This document shows positions 31,165 through 39,128 of a stretch of 64,000 bases of DNA, piece after piece. The position numbers and the translations under genes are program-made. The notes under the pieces are model-generated. The model was given only the letters and a program-made list of their open reading frames with translations. It did no database searches and had not been told where the DNA came from. Each line of letters opens with the position of its first letter. The first letter of the stretch is position 1. Source of the DNA: CAWJEL01 sp964647255 (lineage in GTDB: Bacteria; Chloroflexota; Anaerolineae; CG2-30-64-16); assembly GCA_964647255.1 (NCBI GenBank), contig CAZYGI010000001.1:124001-188000 (forward strand), in the 5' to 3' direction.

Positions 31165-32625
31165 CTACAGCAGCCCGACTTTCGCGTTGAACTCCTCGAT
31201 CAGCGCATCTATCTCTTCGACCTGGCCGTGCACGCCGGTCCAGTAGTCCTTCTTGTACCACTGATCCTGGATTTCGGCGTAGGTCTTGCCCTGCTGCTCG
31301 ACCCAGGTGTAGTACTTCAGGTTGTGGACGCGCTTGCGGGCCGGGTAGCTCAACTCCTCGACATAGTCGGTGCTGAGGCCCAGGATGTGCTGATGGTAGG
31401 CCGCGGCCGCATCGCGGGCCGTGAACTCGCCGCGCTCGGCGGTCAGCTCGGCCAGGCGGGAGCAGTAGAGCTCCATCGAGTCGGTCAGCAAGGTGACGAC
31501 CACGTCGCCCTCGCCCCACTCGTACCACTTCGCCATCTTGATGGCCGACGCGATGTTCGCCGCGCCGGAGATACCGATCAAGTGCAGTTGCTCCACCAAC
31601 GCCTCGGGCACGCCCTGCTCGACCAGATACTTGCGGCCCTCCGGCTCGTTGAACAGCCGGATCATCTGCATGGGCACTTCGTCGTCAACGGCCATCACCA
31701 TATCGGTGTTCTTGACGTTGTGGATCCACGGCACGTGCTTGTCGCCGATGCCCTCGATGCGGTGCGCGCCGAAACCGTTGCTCAGCAGCGTGGGGCACTG
31801 CAGCGCCTCGCTGGCCGCGATCTTGCTCTGCGGGAAGAGCTCCTTCAGCCGGTCGCCCGCGTTGATGGTCCCCGCGGAACCGGTGGTGAAGACCGAACCG
31901 CGCAAGGTTTCGCCGGGGCGCAGCTCTTTTTCCAACACCTCGGCGAACGCGTTCCCGGTGACCGCGTGGTGCCACAGGACGTTGCCGAACTCCTCAAACT
32001 GGTTGAAGATCATCAGGTCCTGGCCCGAACGGCGCAGCTCCCAGCACTTGTCGAAGATCTCCTTGACGTTGCTCTCGGTGCCGGGCGTTGCGATCACCTC
32101 GCCCGCGACCTTGCTCAGCCACTCGAAGCGTTCCTTGCTCATCCCCTCGGGCAGGATCGCGATGGACTGGCAGCCCAGCAGCGCCGAGTCGTACGCGCCG
32201 CCGCGGCAGTAGTTGCCGGTGGACGGCCAAACAGCCTTCTGGGTGGTGGGGTCGAACTGGCCGGTGACCAACCGCGGGACCAGGCAGCCGAACGCCGCGC
32301 CGACCTTGTGCGCGCCGGTGGGGAACCACTTGCCCACCATGACGATGATACGCGCGTCCACACCGGTCAACGCCTTGGGTAGCTCCAGATAGTTGACGCC
32401 GCCGAAACCGCCGCCCTTCGCCACCGGCTCGTTGTGCCAGGTGATGCGGAACAGGTTGAGCGGGTTGATGTCCCACAGGCCGACATTCTTCAGCCCGGCT
32501 TTGATCCTGGCGGGGATCAAGGCTGGATTCTGCATCTGCTTGAAGGTCGGCACGATGATCTTGCGCTCGCGCGCCCGCTTGACGGTGCGCTCGAGGCGGT
32601 CGGAATGGATGGTCAGGTCAATCAT
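31165..32625 (-). CDS. Fold-type-II PLP-dependent enzyme, TrpB/cysteine-synthase-like
   Basis: The 486-residue protein has the PLP lysine at K107 in 'GKWFPTGAHKVGAAFG', similar to the GAHK motif of tryptophan synthase beta, and a phosphate-binding 'FTTGSAGTINAGDRL'. 'VWPSTGNYCRGGAYDSALLG' is the STGN substrate loop. The chain is longer than standard cysteine synthases, with a C-terminal extension of about 100 residues. It is annotated in databases as a generic PLP protein; the reaction is unknown to me. Linked to carbamoyltransferases and carbamate kinase, it may remove ammonia from a diamino acid or related intermediate. ATG 32625 begins at a natural start. Confidence 0.75.
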   Translation of the reverse strand: MIDLTIHSDRLERTVKRARERKIIVPTFKQMQNPALIPARIKAGLKNVGLWDINPLNLFRITWHNEPVAKGGGFGGVNYLELPKALTGVDARIIVMVGKWFPTGAHKVGAAFGCLVPRLVTGQFDPTTQKAVWPSTGNYCRGGAYDSALLGCQSIAILPEGMSKERFEWLSKVAGEVIATPGTESNVKEIFDKCWELRRSGQDLMIFNQFEEFGNVLWHHAVTGNAFAEVLEKELRPGETLRGSVFTTGSAGTINAGDRLKELFPQSKIAASEALQCPTLLSNGFGAHRIEGIGDKHVPWIHNVKNTDMVMAVDDEVPMQMIRLFNEPEGRKYLVEQGVPEALVEQLHLIGISGAANIASAIKMAKWYEWGEGDVVVTLLTDSMELYCSRLAELTAERGEFTARDAAAAYHQHILGLSTDYVEELSYPARKRVHNLKYYTWVEQQGKTYAEIQDQWYKKDYWTGVHGQVEEIDALIEEFNAKVGLL

Positions 32626-32640
32626 GTATTCTTCTCCGTT

Positions 32641-32702
32641 GAAAGGTGACGAGTAACAAGTAACCAGTTACGAGCACCCAGTTACTCGTTACTGGTTACT
32701 CG
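32641..32702. repeat. Snap-back GTAACGAGTAACCAGT repeat
   Basis: ACGAGTAACAAGTAACCAGT is followed by CAGTTACTCGTTACTGGTTA and its close, a 10- to 11-base periodic arm and its inverse. It spans the spacer between the PLP-enzyme gene and the VanZ-family gene and covers the final codons of the latter (stop at 32689). Confidence 0.65.
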
Positions 32703-33207
32703 CTAGCCCGGATATTCCCCAGGTCAAGACCGCGCCGATCGCCGTCCCCAGGGTGTTCAAAATCACATCATCTATATCGGTCGCGCGGCTGGGGATCGCA
32801 AGTTGGATCAGCTCGATGCTCACGCTGAGCAAAAGCCCAGCGCCAACGACCCGCAGCCACCAACGCGCCCCGAACCGGCGCCGGCGCCGCTCGGCCGGCC
32901 GCACAGGAAAGGTTGCTGCCGCCAGCGCAGCGCCCAGCGGGACGAAGACAGCGATGTTCCCCAGCAGATCAACGGTCAGGTAGGTTCGCGCTGACCGTCG
33001 CGCGGATGGGAAATCGGACAACAACAGGTACTTGACCACCTCGATCTTGTGTTTGAACGGCTGCAGGTTGATCTCGCTGAGCGGATTGCCCATCCGGACG
33101 CCCGGGACATTAAGCTCCTGGCTCGGCCGCAGCGTCATCCACAACAACCAGGCGATGATCAAAGCCACGGCGAGCCAGGCGGCCTGTCGGAACCGAATTC
33201 CAGTCAT
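32689..33207 (-). CDS. VanZ-family membrane protein
   Basis: A 172-residue membrane protein with the VanZ-like pattern: an N-terminal hydrophobic segment, 'DLLGNIAVFVPLGAALAAAT', a second hydrophobic pair around 'WLRVVGAGLLLSVSIELIQL' and a signature AIPSRATDIDDVILNTLGTAIG before the last segment. The family includes the teicoplanin-resistance protein VanZ but mostly has no known role. It lies three bases after the threonine-synthase-like gene, so it is probably co-transcribed with it. A link to catabolism is not apparent. Resistance is not implied. Confidence 0.8.
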   Translation of the reverse strand: MTGIRFRQAAWLAVALIIAWLLWMTLRPSQELNVPGVRMGNPLSEINLQPFKHKIEVVKYLLLSDFPSARRSARTYLTVDLLGNIAVFVPLGAALAAATFPVRPAERRRRRFGARWWLRVVGAGLLLSVSIELIQLAIPSRATDIDDVILNTLGTAIGAVLTWGISGLASNQ

Positions 33208-33210
33208 GGG

Positions 33211-34488
33211 CTATTTGGCAAGCGCGCGCTTGACGTCCGCTAGATTCTTATCCACAACGGCCGGCTCGCCCACGCTCTTGCGCGCTGAGGCGATATCCTT
33301 CAGGCCGTTGCCGGTGGAGAGGACGACGATGCGCTCGTCAGGCTGCACCAGCCCCTGCTCGACGGCCTTGACCAGCCCGGCATAGGCGGCCGCGGCAGCC
33401 GGCTCGGCGAAGACGCCGCTGCCGCGAGCCAGCGCCGGGATCGCAGCCAGGATTTCAGCATCCGTGATCTTGATGTACGCGCCGTCCGTCTCGCGCACCG
33501 CGGCCAACGCTTTGATGCGATCCGCGGGCAGGCCGGCCGAGATGCTGTCGGCAATGGTATGCGCATCAATCGGCGTCATCGCCATCGCGCTGATGCCCGT
33601 CCGCCACGCGTCGTACAGCGCAGCCGAGCCGGCAGCCTGCACGCCCATGATCTTCGGCATTTTGGTGATCCAGCCAAGCGCCATGAGGTCGCGCAGCCCT
33701 TTATGCACGCCGCCGATGATGCAGCCGTCGCCCACGGAGACGAAGATGCGGTCCGGCGCATCCCACTGTAGGGGCGGACGGCCGTCCGCCCCTACCTGCG
33801 CGGTCAACTGCTCGCAGATCTCATACGCCGCGGTCTTCTTGCCCTCGCTCATGTACGGATTGTAGCCCGTGTTGCGGTTGTACCAGCCGAACTCCTTGGC
33901 GGCCTGCGCGCACAGCTCGAAGGCATCGTCATAGGTGCCGCGCACCATAATGACGGTGCTGCCATAGACCAGGAGTTGCGCCACTTTGGCCGGCGGCGCA
34001 GACTCGGGCAAGAAGATGACGTTCTTCTGCCCCACGCTGGCGCACATCGCGGAGAGTGCGGCGCCGGCATTGCCGGTGCTGGCGGTCGTGATCACCTCGG
34101 CGCGCCGCTCCTGCGCCTTGACCACGGCGACCACGCTGGCACGATCCTTGAACGATGCGCTGGGCTGGCGGCCCTCGTCCTTGACCCACACATGCTTCAG
34201 CCCCAGGCCCGCAGCCAGCCGATCCGCCCGGTAGAGCGGCGTCCACCCCACGGTCAGCGGGGGCACCGGGCTGTCCGGCTCCACCGGCAGCAGCGGCTTG
34301 TAGCGCCAGATCGTATAGTCGCGGTTCTGCGCCAGCGTCGCCGGGCTGATCCGGCGGCCGATGAGGTCGTAGTCGTACTGCACATCCACGATGCCGTCAT
34401 CGCCGTGCTTCGGGCAGACATACTCGATCTCATCCGGCTGGTATTCCGCGCCGCAGATGAGGCATTTGAGGGAGGTAACGTGATCCAT
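33211..34488 (-). CDS. Threonine-synthase-family PLP enzyme
   Basis: A 425-residue fold-type-II PLP enzyme. 'CLICGAEYQPDEIEYVCPKH' near the N-terminus looks like a zinc ribbon, as in archaeal-type threonine synthases. PLP-binding lysine is in SASFKDRAS, the STGNAGAALS loop grips substrate carboxylate, 'FVSVGDGCIIGG' binds phosphate and 'IVVLSTGNGLKD' ends the fold. It could make threonine, or act as a lyase or deaminase in the island, like the diaminopropionate ammonia-lyase YgeX that has the same fold. No thrA or thrB is near. A 28-bp palindrome at 33768-33795 adds VGADGRPPLQ in frame after 'ICEQLTAQ'. Confidence 0.8.
   Translation of the reverse strand: MDHVTSLKCLICGAEYQPDEIEYVCPKHGDDGIVDVQYDYDLIGRRISPATLAQNRDYTIWRYKPLLPVEPDSPVPPLTVGWTPLYRADRLAAGLGLKHVWVKDEGRQPSASFKDRASVVAVVKAQERRAEVITTASTGNAGAALSAMCASVGQKNVIFLPESAPPAKVAQLLVYGSTVIMVRGTYDDAFELCAQAAKEFGWYNRNTGYNPYMSEGKKTAAYEICEQLTAQVGADGRPPLQWDAPDRIFVSVGDGCIIGGVHKGLRDLMALGWITKMPKIMGVQAAGSAALYDAWRTGISAMAMTPIDAHTIADSISAGLPADRIKALAAVRETDGAYIKITDAEILAAIPALARGSGVFAEPAAAAAYAGLVKAVEQGLVQPDERIVVLSTGNGLKDIASARKSVGEPAVVDKNLADVKRALAK
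33768..33795. repeat. Perfect 28-bp palindrome in frame in threonine-synthase-like gene
   Basis: GTAGGGGCGGACGG followed by its exact inverse CCGTCCGCCCCTAC. It is the most symmetrical of the in-gene repeats in the window and shares the GTAGGGGCGG core with the repeat at 14761-14783. Confidence 0.9.
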
Positions 34489-34500
34489 GTAACGCTCCGC

Positions 34501-34600
34501 TGGTAGACTGGTAGACTGGTAAATTGGTATACTGGTAGACTAATTCCGGGCTTACCGATCTACCAGTGTACAAACTTACCAGTTTACCAACTTACCACGC
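34501..34600. repeat. Snap-back TTGGTAGA family repeat between PLP and carbamate-kinase genes
   Basis: The left arm repeats GGTAGACT several times with a 10-base period (34507-34540). The right arm (34559-34600) is its inverse, CTACCAGTGTAC and TTACCAGTTTACCAAC. The two would form a long imperfect hairpin inside an apparent operon. Confidence 0.75.
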
Positions 34601-34612
34601 ACCAATCTACGA

Positions 34613-35578
34613 TCAATCCGGCACAATATGCGTCCCGGTCTCACCCCGCAGCGCGCGGCCGATGTTTTCCGGGTTGGTGATGATCGCGTGCTTGCCGCCG
34701 TTCTCCATATACCAGATGATGGCCTGGATCTTAGGCGCCATCGAGCCTTTGGCGAAGTGCTTGCCCTCAGCCAGATACTTCTTCGCCTCGGACAGGGTCA
34801 TGCGATCCAACCACTGTTGATCCGGCTTACCGAAGTTGATCGCCACCTTCTCGACCGCGGTGGAAATCAGGAACAGGTCGGCCTGGATGCTCTGCGCAAG
34901 CAGACTGGAGGCGTAGTCCTTGTCAATGACCGCGGCCGTGCCCTGGTAGTTGCCGTCGCCGGGATCAATCACCGGGATGCCGCCGCCGCCCACCGTGATA
35001 ACAACCACGCCCGCGTTGATCAGCGCCTTGACGGTGTCCAGCTCCACGACTTCCTTCGGCAGCGGGGATGCCACCACGCGGCGCCAGCCGCGGCCCGCAT
35101 CCTCGACCACCGACCAGCCCATCTCCGTCTCGCGGCGCTTGGCTTCCGGCTCGCCCATGAAGCCGCCGATGGGCTTCGAGGGATTCTTGAAAGCGGGATC
35201 GTTGCGATCCACCAGCACCTGGGTGATGACAGTCGCGACGTTCTTGTTGATGTGGCGCTGGAACAGCCAGTTTTGCAGGGTCTGTTGGAGCGCGTAGCCG
35301 ATGGCGCCCTGGCTGTCCGCGCCGCAGACGTCGAGCGGCACCTCGTGCATCCCCTCGACCTTCGCCGCGATCTCGGAGCGGCGCAGGATGAAGCCGACCT
35401 GCGGCCCGTTGCCATGGCCGATCGCGACGTCCCACCCCGCCTCGATCATGTCGGCGATGTGACGGGTGGTTTCCTTGGCTGCATCGTATTGGTCTTCGAC
35501 CGACTGATGCTTGGTGTCCAAAATCAACGAATTACCGCCGATGGCGACGACAGCGACTTTCTTAGCCTGAGAGGTCAT
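34613..35578 (-). CDS. arcC: Carbamate kinase
   Basis: The 321-residue enzyme transfers phosphate from carbamoyl phosphate to ADP, giving ATP, CO2 and ammonia. 'VVAIGGNSLI' is the N-terminal phosphate loop, 'AIGHGNGPQVGFILRRSEIA' the carbamate kinase signature, 'VVVITVGGGGIPVI' the second loop, and 'AAVIDKDYASSLLA' the Lys/Asp nucleotide-binding residues. The length equals that of typical ArcC/YqeA proteins. Its start is nine bases after the YgeW-like gene stop, so carbamoyl phosphate made by that enzyme can be used at once for ATP synthesis. Without arginine deiminase in the window the arginine pathway is unlikely. Confidence 0.96.
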   Translation of the reverse strand: MTSQAKKVAVVAIGGNSLILDTKHQSVEDQYDAAKETTRHIADMIEAGWDVAIGHGNGPQVGFILRRSEIAAKVEGMHEVPLDVCGADSQGAIGYALQQTLQNWLFQRHINKNVATVITQVLVDRNDPAFKNPSKPIGGFMGEPEAKRRETEMGWSVVEDAGRGWRRVVASPLPKEVVELDTVKALINAGVVVITVGGGGIPVIDPGDGNYQGTAAVIDKDYASSLLAQSIQADLFLISTAVEKVAINFGKPDQQWLDRMTLSEAKKYLAEGKHFAKGSMAPKIQAIIWYMENGGKHAIITNPENIGRALRGETGTHIVPD

Positions 35579-35587
35579 AGTTATCTC

Positions 35588-36574
35588 CTACATCGTCAAC
35601 GCCATCACGGCCTTCTGCGCGTGCAGCCGGTTCTCCGCCTGATCGTAAACCACCGAGTTCGGGCCATCAATGACGCCGTCGGTGACCTCGATGTTGCGGT
35701 CGGCGGGCAGTGGGTGCATGTAGATCGCGTCGGGCTGCGCCAGGGCCATCTTAGCCTCATCGGTGATCCAGTTCTTGTAGGAATCCTGGAGCTTCTTGCC
35801 CTCCAGCTTGTCGGCAGTGGTCAGCAGCGGGCCCCACGACTTGGCGTAGATGACGTCCGCGTCCCGGAATGCGATATCCATGCCGTTAACATCTTCCACG
35901 ATCTCGAAGTTAGTCTTGTATTTGCGCGCCTGCTCCTCGGCCATGCCCACGATTTCCGGCATCAGTTGGAAGCCGGGCGGGTAGGCGAGGGTGACGTCCA
36001 TGCCGAAGCGCGGCATCTGCAGAATCAGCGATTGCGGCACCGAGATCGGCTTGAGGTACGACGCGGCGTACGCCCAGGACACGACGATCTTCTTCTTGCG
36101 CAGGTCGCGGCCCTTCTTTTCCATGATGGTCATCAGGTCGGCCAGGCACTGAAACGGATGGTAGATGTCGCACTGCATGTTGAGCACCGGCACGCGCGAC
36201 GCCTTCGCCACTGCGTTGATGTACTTATTGCCGTCGAGCCAGTCGCAGTGGCGGATGGCGATGCCGTCGAAGTAGCGACCGAAGATCTCGCCGATCTCCT
36301 TCGGGGTATCGCCGTGGGAAATCTGGGTGGTGTTGGAGTCAATGAACGCGCCGTGGCCGCCGAGCTGGGCCATGCCGGCCTCGAACGAGCCGCGGGTGCG
36401 GGTGCTGCTGAAGAAGAACAGCATCGCTAGCACCTTGTCGCGCAGATACGCGTGGGGTTCGTTCAGCGCGCGCTTGCGCTTCAGATCGAACGCCACGTCC
36501 AGGACGGTTTCGACCTCCTCCTTCGAGAAGTCGAGGTCGCCGATGAGATCACGACCGTGGAGATAGGTTTGCAT
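35588..36574 (-). CDS. ygeW: YgeW-like knotted carbamoyltransferase
   Basis: The 328-residue protein has carbamoyl-phosphate binding 'STRTRGSFEAGMAQLGG', 'DIYHPFQCLADLMTIM', the knotted-loop region 'VVSWAYAASYLKPISVPQSL' and 'RFGMDVTLAYPPGFQLMPEI', and 'MHPLPADRNIEV'. Apart from the first, these closely follow Escherichia coli YgeW, from the anaerobic purine gene cluster. Probable role: phosphorolysis of a ureido (carbamoyl-amino) acid to carbamoyl phosphate and an amino acid. It is shorter than YgeW (396), with less at the C-terminus. ATG 36574 has AAGGAGA upstream; the longer frame begins in a repeat. Carbamate kinase follows by nine bases. Confidence 0.87.
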   Translation of the reverse strand: MQTYLHGRDLIGDLDFSKEEVETVLDVAFDLKRKRALNEPHAYLRDKVLAMLFFFSSTRTRGSFEAGMAQLGGHGAFIDSNTTQISHGDTPKEIGEIFGRYFDGIAIRHCDWLDGNKYINAVAKASRVPVLNMQCDIYHPFQCLADLMTIMEKKGRDLRKKKIVVSWAYAASYLKPISVPQSLILQMPRFGMDVTLAYPPGFQLMPEIVGMAEEQARKYKTNFEIVEDVNGMDIAFRDADVIYAKSWGPLLTTADKLEGKKLQDSYKNWITDEAKMALAQPDAIYMHPLPADRNIEVTDGVIDGPNSVVYDQAENRLHAQKAVMALTM

Positions 36575-36619
36575 AGGTTGGTCTCCTTGTTTGGGGTGTG
36601 TCGGGTAAGCGGGGAAACA

Positions 36620-36673
36620 GGTAGACAAGGAAACCAGGGATACTGGCCTTGTCTACTTGTTTCCTTGTCTACC
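36620..36673. repeat. Snap-back GTAGACAAGGAAAC repeat
   Basis: GGTAGACAAGGAAAC (36620-36634) and its exact inverse (36659-36673), with further part copies around them. It lies between the two carbamoyltransferase genes; a trace of the TACCAA family is also seen at 36710-36735. Confidence 0.75.
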
Positions 36674-36732
36674 CCTTCGATTTGCGGAAGCAGTTGTCCC
36701 TGACCCAGTGTACCAAGCATCAATCTAGCAGT

Positions 36733-37728
36733 TTACCGATTGGCGATTTCGTCCGTGCGGCCCAAGACGAGCGCCAACAGCGCCATGCGCATCACGACGC
36801 CGTGGTACGCCTCCTGCCAGTAGCGCGACCACTTGGTGGCATCCACGTCGAGCGGGATCTCGTCCATGCGCGGCAGCGAGTGGAGCAGGATCGCGTCCGA
36901 CTTGGCCTTGGTCGCCAGCAGCTCGCGGGTGATCTTGTAGGCCGGCGGGGTCAGGCTATGATCCTTGCTGGCTTCCTGGCGGGCCTGGGTGTAGTCGGGC
37001 TGGATCACCGGCTCGACCAGGATCACATCTGCGTCCGCGATGACCTGCTCAACATGCTCGGCTTCTTTGAAATCTAGCGAGTACTGGCGGAAGTCCGCCT
37101 TGTACGATTCGGGCATGCGCATGTCCGGCGACCCGGGGAAGAGCGCATCCGCAGTTGGGCCGACGAAGGTGATCGGGCAGTCAAACTGCGTCAGCGCATA
37201 GCCCAGGGAGTGCATGGTGCGCATCCGCATGTCGCCGACCGCCACCCACCTCAGACCATCAATGCGACCCTTGGTGCGCAGAACGGTGTAAAGATCGGTC
37301 AGAATCTGAGTCGGGTGCTCGCCCCAGCCGTCGCCGCCGTTGATGATCGGCACAGACGACCACTTAGCGGCCTCCTGCGGCGCGCCCATCTGGTAGTGGC
37401 GCATCACGATCACGTCGCCGTAGAACTCCAGCATCTTGACGGTGTCTTTGATGGACTCCTGATACCAATCGCCCGCGCGGGTCATCTTGGCATCGGAGAA
37501 GCCGGTCACGTGCCCGCCCAGGCGGTGCATCGCCGCCTCATGCGCCAGGCGCGTGCGGGTGGACGGCTGATAGAATGCCGTCACCAGCGTCTTGTCTTTC
37601 AGCAGATCACCGTTGTGCCGGTTACGCGCAAATGGCTCCATCTGTTCCGCAACATCGAACACGCGGAAGAATTCCTGCCGCTCGAAATCCTTGAGCGAAA
37701 GGATGTCACGACCCTCAAAACTACGCAT
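36733..37728 (-). CDS. Aspartate/ornithine carbamoyltransferase-family protein (PyrB-like)
   Basis: A 331-residue carbamoyltransferase. 'AFYQPSTRTRLAHEAAMHRL' binds carbamoyl phosphate, 'GDGWGEHPTQILTDLYTVLR' holds the HPxQ motif and 'ILLHSLPRMDEIPLDVD' is the substrate loop, most like aspartate carbamoyltransferase. No regulatory chain (pyrI) and no pyrimidine gene is near, while YgeW, carbamate kinase and YgeY are. It may therefore act in catabolism on a second ureido acid rather than in pyrimidine synthesis. ATG 37728 has GGAGG eight bases upstream; an upstream extension is encoded by intergenic repeats. Confidence 0.8.
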   Translation of the reverse strand: MRSFEGRDILSLKDFERQEFFRVFDVAEQMEPFARNRHNGDLLKDKTLVTAFYQPSTRTRLAHEAAMHRLGGHVTGFSDAKMTRAGDWYQESIKDTVKMLEFYGDVIVMRHYQMGAPQEAAKWSSVPIINGGDGWGEHPTQILTDLYTVLRTKGRIDGLRWVAVGDMRMRTMHSLGYALTQFDCPITFVGPTADALFPGSPDMRMPESYKADFRQYSLDFKEAEHVEQVIADADVILVEPVIQPDYTQARQEASKDHSLTPPAYKITRELLATKAKSDAILLHSLPRMDEIPLDVDATKWSRYWQEAYHGVVMRMALLALVLGRTDEIANR

Positions 37729-37749
37729 TGCGAAAGCCTCCCCTTTGAG

Positions 37750-37862
37750 TGAATTTAGAATTGCATATGACGAATTGAGAATGACGAATGACGAGTGACT
37801 ACCGAAGCTTGAGAGTCTCCGGTCCAACCGTCCATCGTACTTCGTAATTCATCATCCGTAAT
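37750..37862. repeat. AT-rich GACGAATGACGAATT snap-back repeat
   Basis: ATGACGAATTGAGAATGACG and its approximate inverse CGTAATTCATCATCCGTAATT flank a short GC-rich loop. It fills the spacer between ygeY and the PyrB-like gene. Confidence 0.6.
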
Positions 37863-39074
37863 TTATTCAGCCAGCATCTTCGGCAGCAGCGCGTAAAACT
37901 CTGCGGCCTTCACTACGTCGTCCAGCGGGACCTGCTCGTGGCGCATGTGCGCGGTCTTCTCGTCGCCGGGGCCGAAGCCGATGGCGGGGATGCCCGCCTT
38001 ACCGGCCCAGTAGGTGCCGTTGGTCGAGAAGTCCCACGTGCCGAGCGGCCGCTCCTCGCCCCACAGCGCCTTGATCGTCTGCTGGCCGGCCTGCGCCAGC
38101 GGATGGTTGTCTTCCAGCAGCCACGCGGGATAATACTTCAACACCGGGAAGACGAACCCCGTGTAGGACGGCTCGTCGTAGAAGAGCTCCTCAACGGCGA
38201 TCTCTTCCTGAAGGTAGTCGGGAATGAGCCCTTTGACCTGCGCGATGACCATGTCGTGCGGCTCGTTCGAGGTGATGCGCCGGTCAATATAGATGGTGAA
38301 CTCATCCGGCACAGCGTTGAGGGAGGCCGTGCGGACGTGAACATCGGTGACCGCGATGGAAGGCATCCCCTGGATCGGATGGCCACCCATGCCGAAATGG
38401 AAGCGCCGATCCAGCTCGCGAATCTGCGTGATGATCGCCGCCATCTTGTAGACCGCGTTATCGCCCAGGTAGTGCGAGGCCGCATGGGCCGAACGACCGG
38501 AGGCCGTGATCTTCATCTCGATGCGACCCTTGTGCCCGCGGTACACGTTCATCTTGGTCGGCTCGCCGATCACGACGAAATCGGGGCGCACCTGGGGATC
38601 GGCCTCGACGAATGCGTTGGGCGCGATGCCGTCGCACCATTCTTCCATGTTGCCGAAGTAGTAAGCGGTATAGCCCTCTAGCAGGCCCAGATCGCGGGCA
38701 ATCGCCAGGCCGTACACCATGCCCGGCGTGCTGTTCTTTTCATCGCACGCGCCGCGAGCGAACAGGATGCCGTTCTCCACTTTGCCGACAAACGGGTCCC
38801 ATTCCCATTCGCTGGGATCGCCCACGCCGACGGTGTCAATGTGCGAATCGAAGAGGATCTTCTTGGGCCCATCGCCGATGCGACCGATCGTGTTGCCCAT
38901 CTTGTCGAAACGCGCCTCGTCGAAGCCCAATTTCCGCATCTCGGCCTGAATGCGTTCGCCCACCGGGCCGATCTGGGAGTTCATGCTGGGGATCGCGCAG
39001 ATGTCGCGCATGAACTGGATGATCTCATCGCGATGCGCCTGGACGCGGTGCTTAATTTCGTTGATCTGATCCAT
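37863..39074 (-). CDS. ygeY: YgeY-family M20 hydrolase
   Basis: A 403-residue zinc amidohydrolase/peptidase. Metal ligands are visible in 'ILFDSHIDTVGVGD' (HxD), 'GACDEKNSTPGMVYGLA' (Asp), 'GNMEEWCDG' (Glu pair) and the terminal 'HMRHEQVPLDD' (His). The lid/dimerisation domain lies at about 185-300. Escherichia coli YgeY is in the selenium- and purine-linked cluster, and the family is annotated as selenium-metabolism-linked hydrolase. It probably hydrolyses a ureido- or carbamoyl-amino acid. It is 54 bases after the GntR gene and heads the run ygeY, pyrB-like, ygeW, arcC. Confidence 0.9.
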   Translation of the reverse strand: MDQINEIKHRVQAHRDEIIQFMRDICAIPSMNSQIGPVGERIQAEMRKLGFDEARFDKMGNTIGRIGDGPKKILFDSHIDTVGVGDPSEWEWDPFVGKVENGILFARGACDEKNSTPGMVYGLAIARDLGLLEGYTAYYFGNMEEWCDGIAPNAFVEADPQVRPDFVVIGEPTKMNVYRGHKGRIEMKITASGRSAHAASHYLGDNAVYKMAAIITQIRELDRRFHFGMGGHPIQGMPSIAVTDVHVRTASLNAVPDEFTIYIDRRITSNEPHDMVIAQVKGLIPDYLQEEIAVEELFYDEPSYTGFVFPVLKYYPAWLLEDNHPLAQAGQQTIKALWGEERPLGTWDFSTNGTYWAGKAGIPAIGFGPGDEKTAHMRHEQVPLDDVVKAAEFYALLPKMLAE

Positions 39075-39128
39075 TGAACTACCTCCGAAGTGAAGTGAGA
39101 GAACCGTCGGTGACGGCCGCGCAGGAGA

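Noticed and set aside
34628..36430. 600-codon open frame on the plus strand across the carbamate kinase and ygeW genes
   Set aside because: It is an antisense shadow with no family, running across two well-recognised minus-strand genes.
36575..36628. Longer start for the YgeW-like gene
   Set aside because: The extra 18 residues come from repeat sequence, and the ATG at 36574 has the better ribosome-binding site.
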